Translations under genes and position numbers: made by a program
NCBI RefSeq assembly: GCF_000003605.2
Contig: NW_003113527.1
Location: 1-35,419, forward strand
DNA from: Saccoglossus kowalevskii
Lineage: Eukaryota; Hemichordata; Enteropneusta; Harrimaniidae
Length of the DNA stretch: 35,419 nucleotides
Direction: 5' to 3'
In this document: one piece after another, positions 1 to 8,835 of the stretch
Layout: every line of letters starts with the position of its first letter
Position numbering within the stretch: position 1 is the stretch's first letter
Notes under the pieces: model-generated
What the model was told of the DNA's origin: nothing
Database searches by the model: none
The model's input: only the letters and a program-made list of their open reading frames with translations

Positions 1-618
1 TGCACTGGTTGCTGTGGCTGGTATTCCTGTTGTCAACAATATTATCCGTATGCCTGTATTTGCAATTGGTGAGCCCATTAGTCTAACCTGCAGTCTGTCA
101 TTAGCTGTTGCTGCCCTCCGACCATGTCCCACTTTTTTGGTGACTTCATAAAGCAGTAATTTTTTGCAGGTATAACCACACATTTGACACATCAAGCCCG
201 CAGTTACACAAATTCCCCATTTCTGAATGTCATACCACTGCAAGTCACCTGTGCACAAGGTTGTTGAATAACTCGCATGTTGTTTTATTGCTTTGTTTCA
301 CAGACTTGATGTTTTCTCCATGTCAAGCATCCTGTATCCTGTCGGTACTTTGGTCGGAGACTGCAAATATTCATCAATCGTCTGAGGTGTCCTTTCTATT
401 CAGGGTCTCGGCAAATGTACTTTTTCCGCAGTTGATATTTCACCACTGGATCCTGCCTTTGTTACTTCGTCATACATGTCCCTGGATAACCGCTGATATG
501 ATGAACCAGGTAGGTTCACACCTGTGGTCATCTTTTCTATTGCTAAACCTCTATTCCAGACAACAGATCCTTTCTGGAACTTGGACTCACAGATATTACT
601 TTTCTTGCTGCATGCCAT
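1..618 (-). pseudogene. Transposase copy T0, N-terminal part only, B-type sequence
   Basis: This is the N-terminal third of the Mutator-like transposase, cut by the left window edge. The expected ATG (MACSKK...) is at 618 and the FQKGxVxWNRG motif follows it. Two in-frame TGA codons interrupt it: at 298-300, where other copies have the Trp codon of SSLWNK, and at 400-402, where other copies have Arg in LRPRT. Up to about 570 the sequence belongs to a diverged B type shared with parts of T6 and T9. Further right it matches the common type. It cannot encode a full protein. Confidence 0.85.
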
Positions 619-1273
619 GACTTGTTTTCTTTTGAGTTCCAACAAAGTTGTGATAACTGCTCTCAAATGTACTGCATGTATGCCTATATATTGGGTGTTA
701 ACCAACCACCCCAATACTGGAGTATACCAATTATGGTCAGGCTTGCTCAGAATGCAGTTTTATGTCTCATGGTCACTGACAGCCTTCTGACATCACAGGA
801 AAGACAGTGAACCCATATTTGGGCCTGTGACCAATTAAAGCAAGGATAAACATTTACATTAGGATATACAATGTTGACAGATTTGATTTATTGATCTCCA
901 GAGATCTGACCAAAATGTTAAAATTTCATTAAATTCAGTGTACCATTTTGAAAAAAAAATTAAAAATACAAGCAGTGACCAAAGTTGGTATATTCTTTTA
1001 TGGGATGGTTGTTTGTATAACACTCTTTTATTTTATTAATTAAAAACACCCTTTCCTGTTCAGAATTTTAGGTACAAGGACACTTGGCCAGATGGTAAAT
1101 CTCTTCACTTGGGGCTGTAGTATGTGAAATGTATAGCGCCACCATGAGTCCAACTTTCCTACATATCTCCGAATTCTGTGAATTTGCATAAATTTTAATT
1201 ATCAAGAGTTGATCACCTGAAGTTGTTCTATCACCCACAGGAGGGATGAGCAAATTATCTAACCTTATTTCTC
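619..1273. other. Non-coding spacer upstream of T0, unit 1
   Basis: This AT-rich stretch lies between the transposase start and the embedded TIR element. I see no gene in it. Just before the TIR element it lacks a CTT triplet that the other units have (AACCTTATTT instead of AACCTTCTTATTT). The spacer entry at 4398 gives the details common to all units. Confidence 0.6.
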
Positions 1274-1277
1274 TGAA

Positions 1278-1739
1278 GGTCTCATGCCACTAATTAACCA
1301 ATGGCTGCTCGTAGCCCTCAATTTAAATGCCTAGCAGGAACCAATGAAATTTTTTTAATATTATTTTTCTCAGGTGTTCCCTGTTTGAGGGCGCGATCAC
1401 CTGGGTCAGAGGTGAGACTAACATGTGGTCTTTTGTTTACTACTTAGCGGCTGTGTACCTGTGGGATTATTCCGTGTGTATTTGGATGTTCTAATCTTGG
1501 TGTTTTTTCCCAGTGATTTCTCTAGGTGCAGTCCAAATACAGTAGGTGTGTCTTGTTTACCTGAGTTTTGCAAGAGTTTGAGCTGGCCAACATGTGTGTT
1601 TTTTTCATGTGGTTGATTACAGGCATGTTGATTTCCCATTTTAGAGCTATGTTTTCAACTTTGTTTATTATTTTCATATAGTAATCTCGTCATATGTTAA
1701 CATTGTCGTCTATGGAGTTTCAATTAGTGGTATGAGCCC
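1278..1739. mobile_element. Embedded TIR element (MITE-like), unit 1
   Basis: This 462-bp non-coding segment begins GGTCTCATGCCACTAATT and ends with the inverse of GGGCTCATACCACTAATT, giving 18-bp terminal inverted repeats with two mismatches. TGAA flanks it on both sides (1274-1277 and 1740-1743). Units 8 and 9 lack exactly this segment and keep one TGAA, so these are true insertion boundaries. No transposase is encoded inside. The superfamily is uncertain: a 4-bp target duplication fits several DNA transposon groups. Confidence 0.8.
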
Positions 1740-1867
1740 TGAACCAATATTTGATGTGGAACCACCTGCTTGACTTATATCTCTCCAAAATTTGTAATTT
1801 TAGTTGGAATTGAAACTTTTTTGGTTGAAATAATATTTAGTAATTTGTGATTTATTTTTACAATATT

Positions 1868-1892
1868 TGACCTCATTTGACCCCATTGACCT
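1868..1892. promoter_or_regulatory. Three TGACCT-type half-sites upstream of the HE start
   Basis: TGACCT, TGACCC and TGACCT lie in the same orientation with 4-bp and 3-bp gaps, ending 9 bp before the HE ATG. On the other strand they read as AGGTCA/GGGTCA, which is the nuclear-receptor half-site in DR3 and DR4 spacing. The same block is found at 5646, 9424, 13195, 17002, 21209, 24983, 28281, 31576 and 35318, including the diverged right-edge unit. Regulatory function is inferred from the motif alone. Confidence 0.3.
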
Positions 1893-1901
1893 CTATTAAT
1901 C

Positions 1902-2276
1902 ATGGATGACATTTGGCGAAAGCACTATTCTGACAAAGTTAATTTGAACTCTAGGCCAGTTGAAAACTTATTGGGCTGCATCATTTGGAGAGGGTATATA
2001 AAATCAAGCAGGGGGACACAATATGGCACCATAAGAGTGAGATTTCTTGGCTCTAGAAAGTGGAGCACTGTGCATGTCCACAGACTACAATACATGCTGT
2101 ACCACAAGACATTTGCTGTCGGTGGGAGAGATGTATCACATCTGTATCACAATAGTCTGTGCGTGGCCCCAACTCACATCTCACTGGAACCCCGAGGGGT
2201 TAACAATAGTCAAAAATTTTGCCATGGCAACCAGAGGTGCATTGGGCACAATCCATACCCACCATGTATTTTATAA
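1902..2276 (+). CDS. HE1: I-PpoI-like His-Cys box (His-Me finger) endonuclease
   Basis: The 124-residue protein should be a small, zinc-structured DNA endonuclease of the I-PpoI (His-Me finger) type. Residues 41-68 hold the beta-rich region that contacts DNA in I-PpoI. The active-site block follows: SHLYHN at 79-84 with presumed catalytic His80, then Cys87, His92, Glu96, Asn101 (Mg ligand, matching I-PpoI Asn119), and a second zinc cluster Cys107, Cys113, His116, Cys122. Cys26 matches I-PpoI zinc ligand Cys41. The ligand equivalent to Cys100 is Tyr82 here. The protein stops right after the last cysteine, so it lacks the C-terminal arm that I-PpoI uses for dimerisation. Specific to this copy are P49L and R104Q. 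The ATG at 1902 is the first in frame. Family assignment is from motif recognition and activity is unknown. Confidence 0.8.
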   Translation: MDDIWRKHYSDKVNLNSRPVENLLGCIIWRGYIKSSRGTQYGTIRVRFLGSRKWSTVHVHRLQYMLYHKTFAVGGRDVSHLYHNSLCVAPTHISLEPRGVNNSQKFCHGNQRCIGHNPYPPCIL

Positions 2277-2293
2277 AAACAAATAGTGGTGGA

Positions 2294-2305
2294 GGGGGGG
2301 GGGGG
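2294..2305 (+). repeat. Poly-G tract followed by TTTC-rich pyrimidine stretch
   Basis: A run of 12 G lies 17 bp after the HE stop codon and is followed by TTCTTTCTTTC-like sequence. The run varies from 9 to 13 G between units (13 in unit 2, 9 in units 3 and 8), as expected of slippage. It separates the two convergent genes. Confidence 0.8.
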
Positions 2306-2388
2306 TATTCATTCTTTCTTTCTTTCACTCACTCTGTCCATTCATCTCGCTTTCAAATATGACAATATCTGTGCTCTGATAACTGCAT

Positions 2389-2394
2389 TTTATT
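2389..2394 (-). terminator. Candidate polyadenylation signal for the transposase
   Basis: On the minus strand this reads AATAAA, about 55 bp past the T1 stop codon, and it is present in the same place in all units. In copies with an 8-T run the extended reading frame ends within this same stretch. I see no canonical AATAAA for the HE on the plus strand. Confidence 0.4.
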
Positions 2395-2410
2395 TTTTCA
2401 TGGTCTTGCT

Positions 2411-2469
2411 GTAAGTATGGTCAATTATTTTACATTTCTCAGTTAATTTATATTGATTTTTTTTTACAG
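2411..2469 (+). other. Candidate 59-bp plus-strand intron
   Basis: GTAAGT, a strong 5' splice site, is followed 59 bp later by a T-run and ACAG, a strong 3' splice site. It lies downstream of the HE stop and would be in a 3' untranslated region. The minus strand of the same stretch also reads GT...ACTTACAG, so an intron at the transposase 3' end is equally possible. There is no transcript evidence. Confidence 0.25.
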
Positions 2470-4397
2470 GACTGTACATTTAAATACATTCCTTTAACAT
2501 AAGTATTTTGTTTTTCTGAGTTCTTTACTTTATCGTATAAATCAAATCTTGCTTTTCTGAGTTTTCCTCTATTTATTTTAAATTTTTTAGATTTCTGTCT
2601 TTTTGCATGTCTCTCATTGTTAATTTGTTCTCGCTCTAATGACTTAATTAAATTTTTGTCCTTGGCCAACGGGGCGCCAATAGCCTCACATTTTTTAAGT
2701 ACAGAATTTGCACTTCCAGTGTTCAGATCAAGAATAGCACTATTAATTCTAGGTGAAAAATTTCTACTCCAAGTAATGCTCCTTGGATTTGTTTTTGAAT
2801 AACTACAGTGCACAGCTTCAGTTTTTTGTGTGCTTGTCATAAATTTTGTTTTTTCTAGTGCACTTGGACCAAGTCGCATCCAAATTATTCCCCGTAATTG
2901 TTCTTTGTCTGTCTCAGACATATTCAGTTCAGTGTCAAGCGGTAAAAATGATTTGTTCCATTTATTGCGTTTCCTACCTGTGCAAACAAATGAATATTTT
3001 CTGCACATTTCTCCACAGTTCCCACTATAACATTCAACGATGGCATCAACAGTGAATGATAATTTTTTTTTTATAATTTCCAGACATCCGCAATACTGCT
3101 TGAAAGCCTTTGTGTGTTCTGTATTGCATCTGGCAACCAGATCATAGGCAAAGCGATTTTTAAGTTTATCCTTAAATGCTCTTGTCTTCCCAGGAAACAT
3201 AGTAGCAGAGAAGGCGGTATTGCCTATTTTTTTCTTCATTCCACCACACAGGTGTCTAATGTCTATCAGGTGATCAACCGGTTCATGCTGTGTCATTTCA
3301 ATGCCATGGTGACCTTTACTGTCCCCATTGGAAGTGAAATGGCTGACAGTAAATTTCTGTCCCTCCATGCATTTCATGGATGCACTGCGTTCATCTCCAA
3401 TAGTGGCACCTGGTTGGATGTTGGCACTGCAGTGTCCATCATGTTCTGGGCAGTTGACAATTAATCCCTTATTCCGTTGCCTTTCAGCAGTCTTGCAAAG
3501 TTTGTTCCCAGTGTAGACTGACAGTATCTTTTTCTTTGCCGTGACATTTTCACAGATGGTATAGGTCATTTGTGTTGCAGGCTGAAATGGAGTTTTGCCG
3601 GGATGCACTCCACAGTGGGTTATTGTAGCGCGCATCATCTTTCCACTGGTAGTGCAGTATCCCGCAGTGGCACCACGAAGGTGTTTTACTGAATTAACAT
3701 GATCCAGTTGTGCTGCCATATCTTCCTTGTTCAGTTTCACTATGGCCTGTCCAATTTTATTGGCACACTTCTGCATGCCACTGGTGGCTGGGGCTGGTAT
3801 TCCAGTTGTCAACAATATTTTCCGTATGCCTGTATTTGCAATTGGTGAGCCCATTAGTCCAACCTGCAGTCTGTCATTAGCTGTTGCTGCCTTCCGACCA
3901 GGTCCCGCTTTTTTGGAGACTTCATAAAGCGGTACTTTTTTGCAGGTATAACCACACATTTGACACATCAAGCCCGCAGTTACACAAATTCCCCATTTCT
4001 GAATGTCATTCCACTGCAAGTCACCTGTGCACAAGGTTGTTGAATTACTCACGTGTTCTTTTATTGCTTTGTTCCAGAGACTTGATGTTTTCTCCATGTC
4101 AAGCATCCTGTATCCTGTCGGTACTTTGGTCGAAAACTGCAAATATTCATCAATCGTCTGAGGTGTCCCTACTGTTCTGGGTCTCAGCAAATGTACTTTT
4201 TCCGCAGTTGTTGATATTTTACCACTGGGTCCTGCCTTTGTTACTTCGTCATACATGTCCCTGGATAGCCGTTGATACGATGAACCAGGTAAGTTCACAC
4301 CTGTGGTCACCTTTTCTATTGCTAAACCTCTATTCCAGGCAACAGATCCTTTCTGGAACTTGGACTCACAGATATTACTCTTCTTGCTGCATGCCAT
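2448..4397 (-). CDS. T1: Mutator-like DDE transposase, open frame but damaged core
   Basis: This 649-residue frame starts at the ATG at 4397 (MACSKK); the frame is open for 37 more codons upstream but has no earlier ATG. I read it as the eukaryotic Mutator-like transposase group (the Pfam Mutator-like transposase domain). Visible parts are an N-terminal FQKGSVAWNRGL motif (14-25), a Cys cluster CxxCGYxC (145-152), a DGDSK motif near 357, a Cys-rich middle (CRKYSFVC), a TEAV motif with candidate catalytic Glu527, and a basic tail. In other copies a DARYNN motif near residue 254 could supply the first Asp. T1 has three separate 1-bp insertions around 3600-3665 that cancel in sum but replace about 30 residues, including DARYNN, and its DGDSK reads NGDSK. 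Despite being the longest frame it is probably inactive. The catalytic assignment is inferred. Confidence 0.7.
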   Translation of the reverse strand: MACSKKSNICESKFQKGSVAWNRGLAIEKVTTGVNLPGSSYQRLSRDMYDEVTKAGPSGKISTTAEKVHLLRPRTVGTPQTIDEYLQFSTKVPTGYRMLDMEKTSSLWNKAIKEHVSNSTTLCTGDLQWNDIQKWGICVTAGLMCQMCGYTCKKVPLYEVSKKAGPGRKAATANDRLQVGLMGSPIANTGIRKILLTTGIPAPATSGMQKCANKIGQAIVKLNKEDMAAQLDHVNSVKHLRGATAGYCTTSGKMMRATITHCGVHPGKTPFQPATQMTYTICENVTAKKKILSVYTGNKLCKTAERQRNKGLIVNCPEHDGHCSANIQPGATIGDERSASMKCMEGQKFTVSHFTSNGDSKGHHGIEMTQHEPVDHLIDIRHLCGGMKKKIGNTAFSATMFPGKTRAFKDKLKNRFAYDLVARCNTEHTKAFKQYCGCLEIIKKKLSFTVDAIVECYSGNCGEMCRKYSFVCTGRKRNKWNKSFLPLDTELNMSETDKEQLRGIIWMRLGPSALEKTKFMTSTQKTEAVHCSYSKTNPRSITWSRNFSPRINSAILDLNTGSANSVLKKCEAIGAPLAKDKNLIKSLEREQINNERHAKRQKSKKFKINRGKLRKARFDLYDKVKNSEKQNTYVKGMYLNVQSCKKKSI

Positions 4398-5053
4398 GAC
4401 TTGTTTTCTTTTGAGTTCCAACAAAGTTGTGATAACTGCTCTCAAATGTACTGCATGTATGCCTATATATTGGGTGTTAACCAACCACCCAATACTGGAG
4501 TATACCAATTATGGTCAGGCTTGCTCAGAATGCAGTTTTATGTCTCATGGTCACTGACAGCCTTCTGACATCACAGGAAAGACAGTGAACCCATATTTGG
4601 GCCTGTGACCAATTAAAGCAAGGATAAACATTTACATTAGGATATACAATGTTGACAGATTTGATTTATTGATCTCCAGAGATCTGACCAAAATGTTAAA
4701 ATTTCATTAAATTCAGTGTACCATTTTGAAAAAAAAATTAAAAATACAAGCAGTGACCAAAGTTGGTATATTCTTTTATGGATGGTTGTTTGTATAACAC
4801 TCTTTTATTTTATTAATTAAAAACACCCTTTCCTGTTCAGAATTTTAGGTACAAGGACACTTGGCCAGATGGTAAATCTCTTCACTTGGGGCTGTAGTAT
4901 GTGAAATGTATAGCGCCACCATGAGTCCAACTTTCCTACATATCTCCGAATTCTGTGAATTTGCATAAATTTTAATTATCAAGAGTTGATCACCTGAAGT
5001 TGTTCTATCACCCACAGGAGGGATGAGCAAATTATCTAACCTTCTTATTTCTC
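4398..5053. other. Conserved non-coding spacer between transposase start and TIR element (representative, unit 2)
   Basis: About 655 bp of AT-rich sequence with no convincing gene. It contains a palindrome GATCTCCAGAGATC (4671-4684), an A-run, a TTAATTAAAA stretch, a conserved GCGCCACCATGAG (ATG at 4921, frame of only 15 residues), and a minus-strand open frame at 4845-5030 that begins with TTG, not ATG. It probably carries the transposase promoter, but I see no clear TATA box at a suitable distance. Matching spacers are at 619-1273, 8175-8831, 11947-12603, 15749-16405, 19515-20171, 23727-24385, 27496-28152, 30791-31447 and 34079-34737. Confidence 0.6.
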
Positions 5054-5057
5054 TGAA

Positions 5058-5517
5058 GGTCTCATGCCTCTAATTAACCAATGGCTGCTCGTAGCCCTCA
5101 ATTTAAATGCCTAGCAGGAACCAATGAAATTTTTTTAATATTATTTTTCTCAGGTGTTCCCTGTTTGAGGGCGCGATCACCTGGGTCAGAGGTGAGACTA
5201 ACATGTGGTCTTTTGTTTACTACTTAGCGGCTGTGTACCTGTGGGATTATTCCGTGTGTATTTGGATGTTCTAATCTTGGTGTTTTCCCAGTGATTTCTC
5301 TAGGTGCAGTCCAAATACAGTAGGTGTGTCTTGTTTACCTGAGTTTTGCAAGAGTTTGAGCTGGCCAACATGTGTGTTTTTTTCATGTGGTTGATTACAG
5401 GCATGTTGATTTCCCATTTTAGAGCTATGTTTTCAACTTTGTTTATTATTTTCATATAGTAATCTCGTCATATGTTAACATTGTCGTCTATGGAGTTTCA
5501 ATTAGTGGTATGAGCCC
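5058..5517. mobile_element. Embedded TIR element, unit 2
   Basis: The element is 460 bp, flanked by TGAA at 5054-5057 and 5518-5521. Its left TIR has one extra mismatch (GCCTCTAATT). Inside are two CCAAT boxes 43 bp apart (5078-5082 and 5121-5125), which could supply promoter function to a neighbouring gene, and a foldable stretch at 5151-5183. Confidence 0.8.
5151..5183 (+). other. Conserved hairpin inside the TIR element
   Basis: CAGGTG (5151-5156) pairs with CACCTG (5178-5183), and inside it CCCT (5159-5162) pairs with AGGG (5168-5171) around a GTTTG loop. It recurs in the TIR element of every unit that has one; unit 4 has lost one C of the inner stem, and the right-edge unit has GACGG in place of GAGGG. 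Function is unknown and the pairing is short. Confidence 0.3.
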
Positions 5518-5679
5518 TGAACCAATATTTGATGTGGAACCACCTGCTTGACTTATATCTCTCCCAAATTTGTAATTTTAGTTGGAATTGAAACTTTTTT
5601 GGTTGAAATAATATTTAATAATTTGTGATTTATTTTTACAATATTTGACCTCATTTGACCCCATTGACCTCTATTAATC

Positions 5680-6054
5680 ATGGATGACATTTGGCGAAAG
5701 CACTATTCTGACAAAGTTAATTTGAACTCTATGCCAGCTGAAAACTTATTGGGCTGCATCATTTGGAGAGGGTATATAAAATCAAGCAGGGGGACACAAT
5801 ATGGCACCATAAGAGTGAGATTTCCTGGCTCTAGAAAGTGGAGCACTGTGCATGTCCACAGACTACAATACATGCTGTACCACAAGACATTTGCTGTCGG
5901 TGGGAGAGATGTATCACATCTGTATCACAATAGCCTGTGCATGGCCTCAACTCACATCTCACTGGAACCCCGATGGGTTAACAATAGTCGAAAATTTTGC
6001 CATGGCAACCAGAGGTGCATTGGGCACAATCCATACCCACCATGTATTTTATAA
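5680..6054 (+). CDS. HE2: I-PpoI-like His-Cys box endonuclease, most substituted copy
   Basis: The frame is open over all 124 codons, with catalytic His80, Asn101 and the second zinc cluster (Cys107, Cys113, His116, Cys122) present. This copy has the most private amino-acid changes: R18M, V20A, V88M, P90S and G99W. The last three lie between the zinc ligands of the active-site loop. Tyr82 stands where I-PpoI has a zinc-binding Cys. The concentration of radical changes in the active-site region suggests loss of constraint. Confidence 0.75.
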   Translation: MDDIWRKHYSDKVNLNSMPAENLLGCIIWRGYIKSSRGTQYGTIRVRFPGSRKWSTVHVHRLQYMLYHKTFAVGGRDVSHLYHNSLCMASTHISLEPRWVNNSRKFCHGNQRCIGHNPYPPCIL

Positions 6055-6165
6055 AAACAAATAGTGGTGGGGGGGGGGGGGTATTCATTCTTTCTTTCTT
6101 TCACTCACTCTGTCCATTCATCTCGCTTTCAAATATGACAATATCTGTGCTCTGATAACTGCATT

Positions 6166-8174
6166 TTATTTTTTCATGGTCTTGCTGTAAGTATGGTCAA
6201 TTATTTTACATTTCTCAGTTAATTTATATTGATTTTTTTTACAGGACTGTACATTTAAATACATTCCTTTAACATAAGTATTTTGTTTTTCTGAGTTCTT
6301 TACTTTATCGTATAAATCAAATCTTGCTTTTCTGAGTTTTCCTCTATTTATTTTAAATTTTTTAGATTTCTGTCTTTTTGCATGTCTCTCATTGTTAATT
6401 TGTTCTCGCTCTAATGACTTAATTAAATTTTTGTCCTTGGCCAACGGGGCGCCAATAGCCTCACATTTTTTAAGTACAGAATTTGCACTTCCAGTGTTCA
6501 GATCATGAATAGCACTATGAATTCTAGGTGAAAAATTTCTACTCCAAGTAATGCTCCTTGGATTTGTTTTTGAATAACTACAGTGCACAGCTTCAGTTTT
6601 TTGTGTGCTTGTCATAAATTTTGTTTTTTCTAGTGCACTTGGACCAAGTCGCATCCAAATTATTCCCCGTAATTGTTGTTTGTCTGTCTCAGACATATTC
6701 AGTTCAGTGTCAAGCGGTAAAAATGATTTGTTCCATTTATTGCGTTTCCTACCTGTGCAAACAAATGAATATTTTCTGCACATTTCTCCACAGTTTCCAC
6801 TATAACATTCAACGATGGCATCAACAGTGAATGATAATTTATTTTTTATAATTTCCAGACATCCGCAATACTGCTTGAAAGCCTTTGTGTGTTCTGTATT
6901 GCATCTGGCAACCAGATCATAGGCAAAGCGATTTTTAAGTTTATCCTTAGATGCTCCTGTCTTCCCAGGAAACATAGTAGCAGAGAAGGCGGTATTGCCT
7001 ATTTTTTTCTTCATTCCACCACACAGGTGTCTAATGTCTATCAGGTGATCAACCGGTTCATGCTGTGTCATTTCAATGCCATGGTGACCTTTACTGTCCC
7101 CATCGGAAGTGAAATGGCTGACAGTAAATTTCTGTCCCTCCATGCATTTCATGGATGCACTGCGTTCATCTCCAATAGTGGCACCTGGTTGGATGTTGGC
7201 ACTGCAGTGTCCATCATGTTCTGGGCAGTTGACAATTAATCCCTTATTCCGTTGCCTTTCAGCAGTCTTGCAAAGTTTGTTCCCAGTGTAGACTGACAGT
7301 ATCTTTTTCTTTGCCGTGACATTCTCACAGATGGTATACATGTAGGTCATTTGTGTTGCAGGCTGAAATGGAGTTTTGCCGGATGCACTCCACAGTGGGT
7401 TATTGTAGCGCGCATCACCTTCCACTGGTAGTGCAGTATCCGCAGTGGCACCACGAAGGTGTTTTACTGAATTAACATGATCCAGTTGTGCTGCCATATC
7501 TTCCTTGTTCAGTTTCACTATGGCCTATCCAATGTTATTGGCACACTTCTGCATGCCACTGGTGGCTGGGGCTGGTATTCCAGTTGTCAACAATATTTTC
7601 CGTATGCCTGTATTTGCAATTGGTGAGCCCATTAGTCCAACCTGCAGTCTGTCATTAGCTGTTGCTGCCTTCCGACCAGGTCCCACTTTTTTGGAGACTT
7701 CATAAAGCGGTACTTTTTTGCAGGTATAACCACACATTTGACACATCAAGCCCGCAGTTACACAAATTCCCCATTTCTGAATGTCATTCCACTGCAAGTC
7801 ACCTGTGCACAAGGTTGTTGAATTACTCACGTGTTCTTTTATTGCTTTGTTCCAGAGACTTGATGTTTTCTCCATGTCAAGCATCCTGTATCCTGTCGGT
7901 ACTTTGGTCGAAAACTGCAAATATTCATCAATCGTCTGAGGTGTCCCTACTGTTCTGGGTCTCAGCAAATGTACTTTTTCCGCAGTTGTTGATATTTCAC
8001 CACTGGGTCCTGCCTTTGTTACTTCGTCATACATGTCCCTGGATAGCCGCTGATATGATGAACCAGGTAAGTTCACACTGTGGTCACCTTTTCTATTGCT
8101 AAACCTCTATTCCAGGCAACAGATCCTTTCTGGAACTTGGACTCACAGATATTACTCTTCTTGCTGCATGCCAT
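6166..8174 (-). pseudogene. T2: Mutator-like transposase, frameshift and nonsense
   Basis: The ATG is at 8174. A 1-bp deletion near 8077 (CACACTGTGG instead of CACACCTGTGG) shifts the frame after about 30 residues, and a TAG at 7525-7527 replaces the Gln of GQAIVK. The rest, 6166-7518, is open, with the DARYNN and DGDSK motifs intact and a 6-bp insertion near 7340 that adds two residues. The T-run near the end has 8 T, so the frame reads through to a longer C-terminus (ending TMKK) instead of stopping at KKKSI as in T1. Confidence 0.8.
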
Positions 8175-8835
8175 GACTTGTTTTCTTTTGAGTTCCAACA
8201 AAGTTGTGATAACTGCTCTCAAATGTACTGCATGTATGCCTATATATTGGGTGTTAACCAACCACCCAATACTGGAGTATACCAATTATGGTCAGGCTTG
8301 CTCAGAATGCAGTTTTATGTCTCATGGTCACTGACAGCCTTCTGACATCACAGGAAAGACAGTGAACCCATATTTGGGCCTGTGACCAATTAAAGCAAGG
8401 ATAAACATTTACATTAGGATATACAATGTTGACAGATTTGATTTATTGATCTCCAGAGATCTGACCAAAATGTTAAAATTTCATTAAATTCAGTGTACCA
8501 TTTTGAAAAAAAAATTAAAAATACAAGCAGTGACCAAAGTTGGTATATTCTTTTATGGGATGGTTGTTTGTATAACACTCTTTTATTTTATTAATTAAAA
8601 ACACCCTTTCCTGTTCAGAATTTTAGGTACAAGGACACTTGCCCAGATGGTAAATCTCTTCACTTGGGGCTGTAGTATGTGAAATGTATAGCGTCACCAT
8701 GAGTCCAACTTTCCTACATATCTCCGAATTCTGTGAATTTGCATAAATTTTAATTATCAAGAGTTGATCACCTGAAGTTGTTCTATCACCCACAGGAGGG
8801 ATGAGCAAATTATCTAACCTTCTTATTTCTCTGAA

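Noticed and set aside
1410-1640. Splice-like signals (GTGAGA, CTAAC, TTACAG) inside the TIR element as exons of an HE leader
   Set aside because: They are short and frequent motifs, no extra coding exon joins the HE in frame, and units 8 and 9 lack the region but keep open HE frames.
3114-3464. Plus-strand open frame of 116 codons repeated in most units
   Set aside because: It is antisense to the DGDSK region of the transposase, so it is a shadow frame.
3884-4399. Plus-strand open frame of 171 codons, repeated in most units
   Set aside because: It is the exact antisense of the transposase N-terminal region, has no recognisable domain, and its conservation follows from the coding strand.
4571-4840. 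Possible inverted repeat based on ACAGGAAAG and its complement in the spacer, as ends of the whole module
   Set aside because: Only nine bases match, no flanking duplication is visible, and no unit shows a junction there.
4921-4968. Short plus-strand frame with a good Kozak context (GCCACCATGA), 15 codons
   Set aside because: It is too short to support as a gene, and conservation matches the non-coding flanks.
4845-5030. Minus-strand 61-codon open frame conserved in nearly all units
   Set aside because: It begins with TTG, has no ATG near its start and no recognised domain, and is no more conserved than the spacer around it. An unrecognised upstream exon remains possible.
5773-5781. TATATAAAA inside the HE gene as a TATA box
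   Set aside because: It lies within conserved coding sequence (GYIKSS region) and no gene starts suitably downstream.
5852-6064. Plus-strand 70-codon frame overlapping the endonuclease
   Set aside because: It lies in another frame of the HE, has no domain, and is open only because the HE sequence is conserved between copies.
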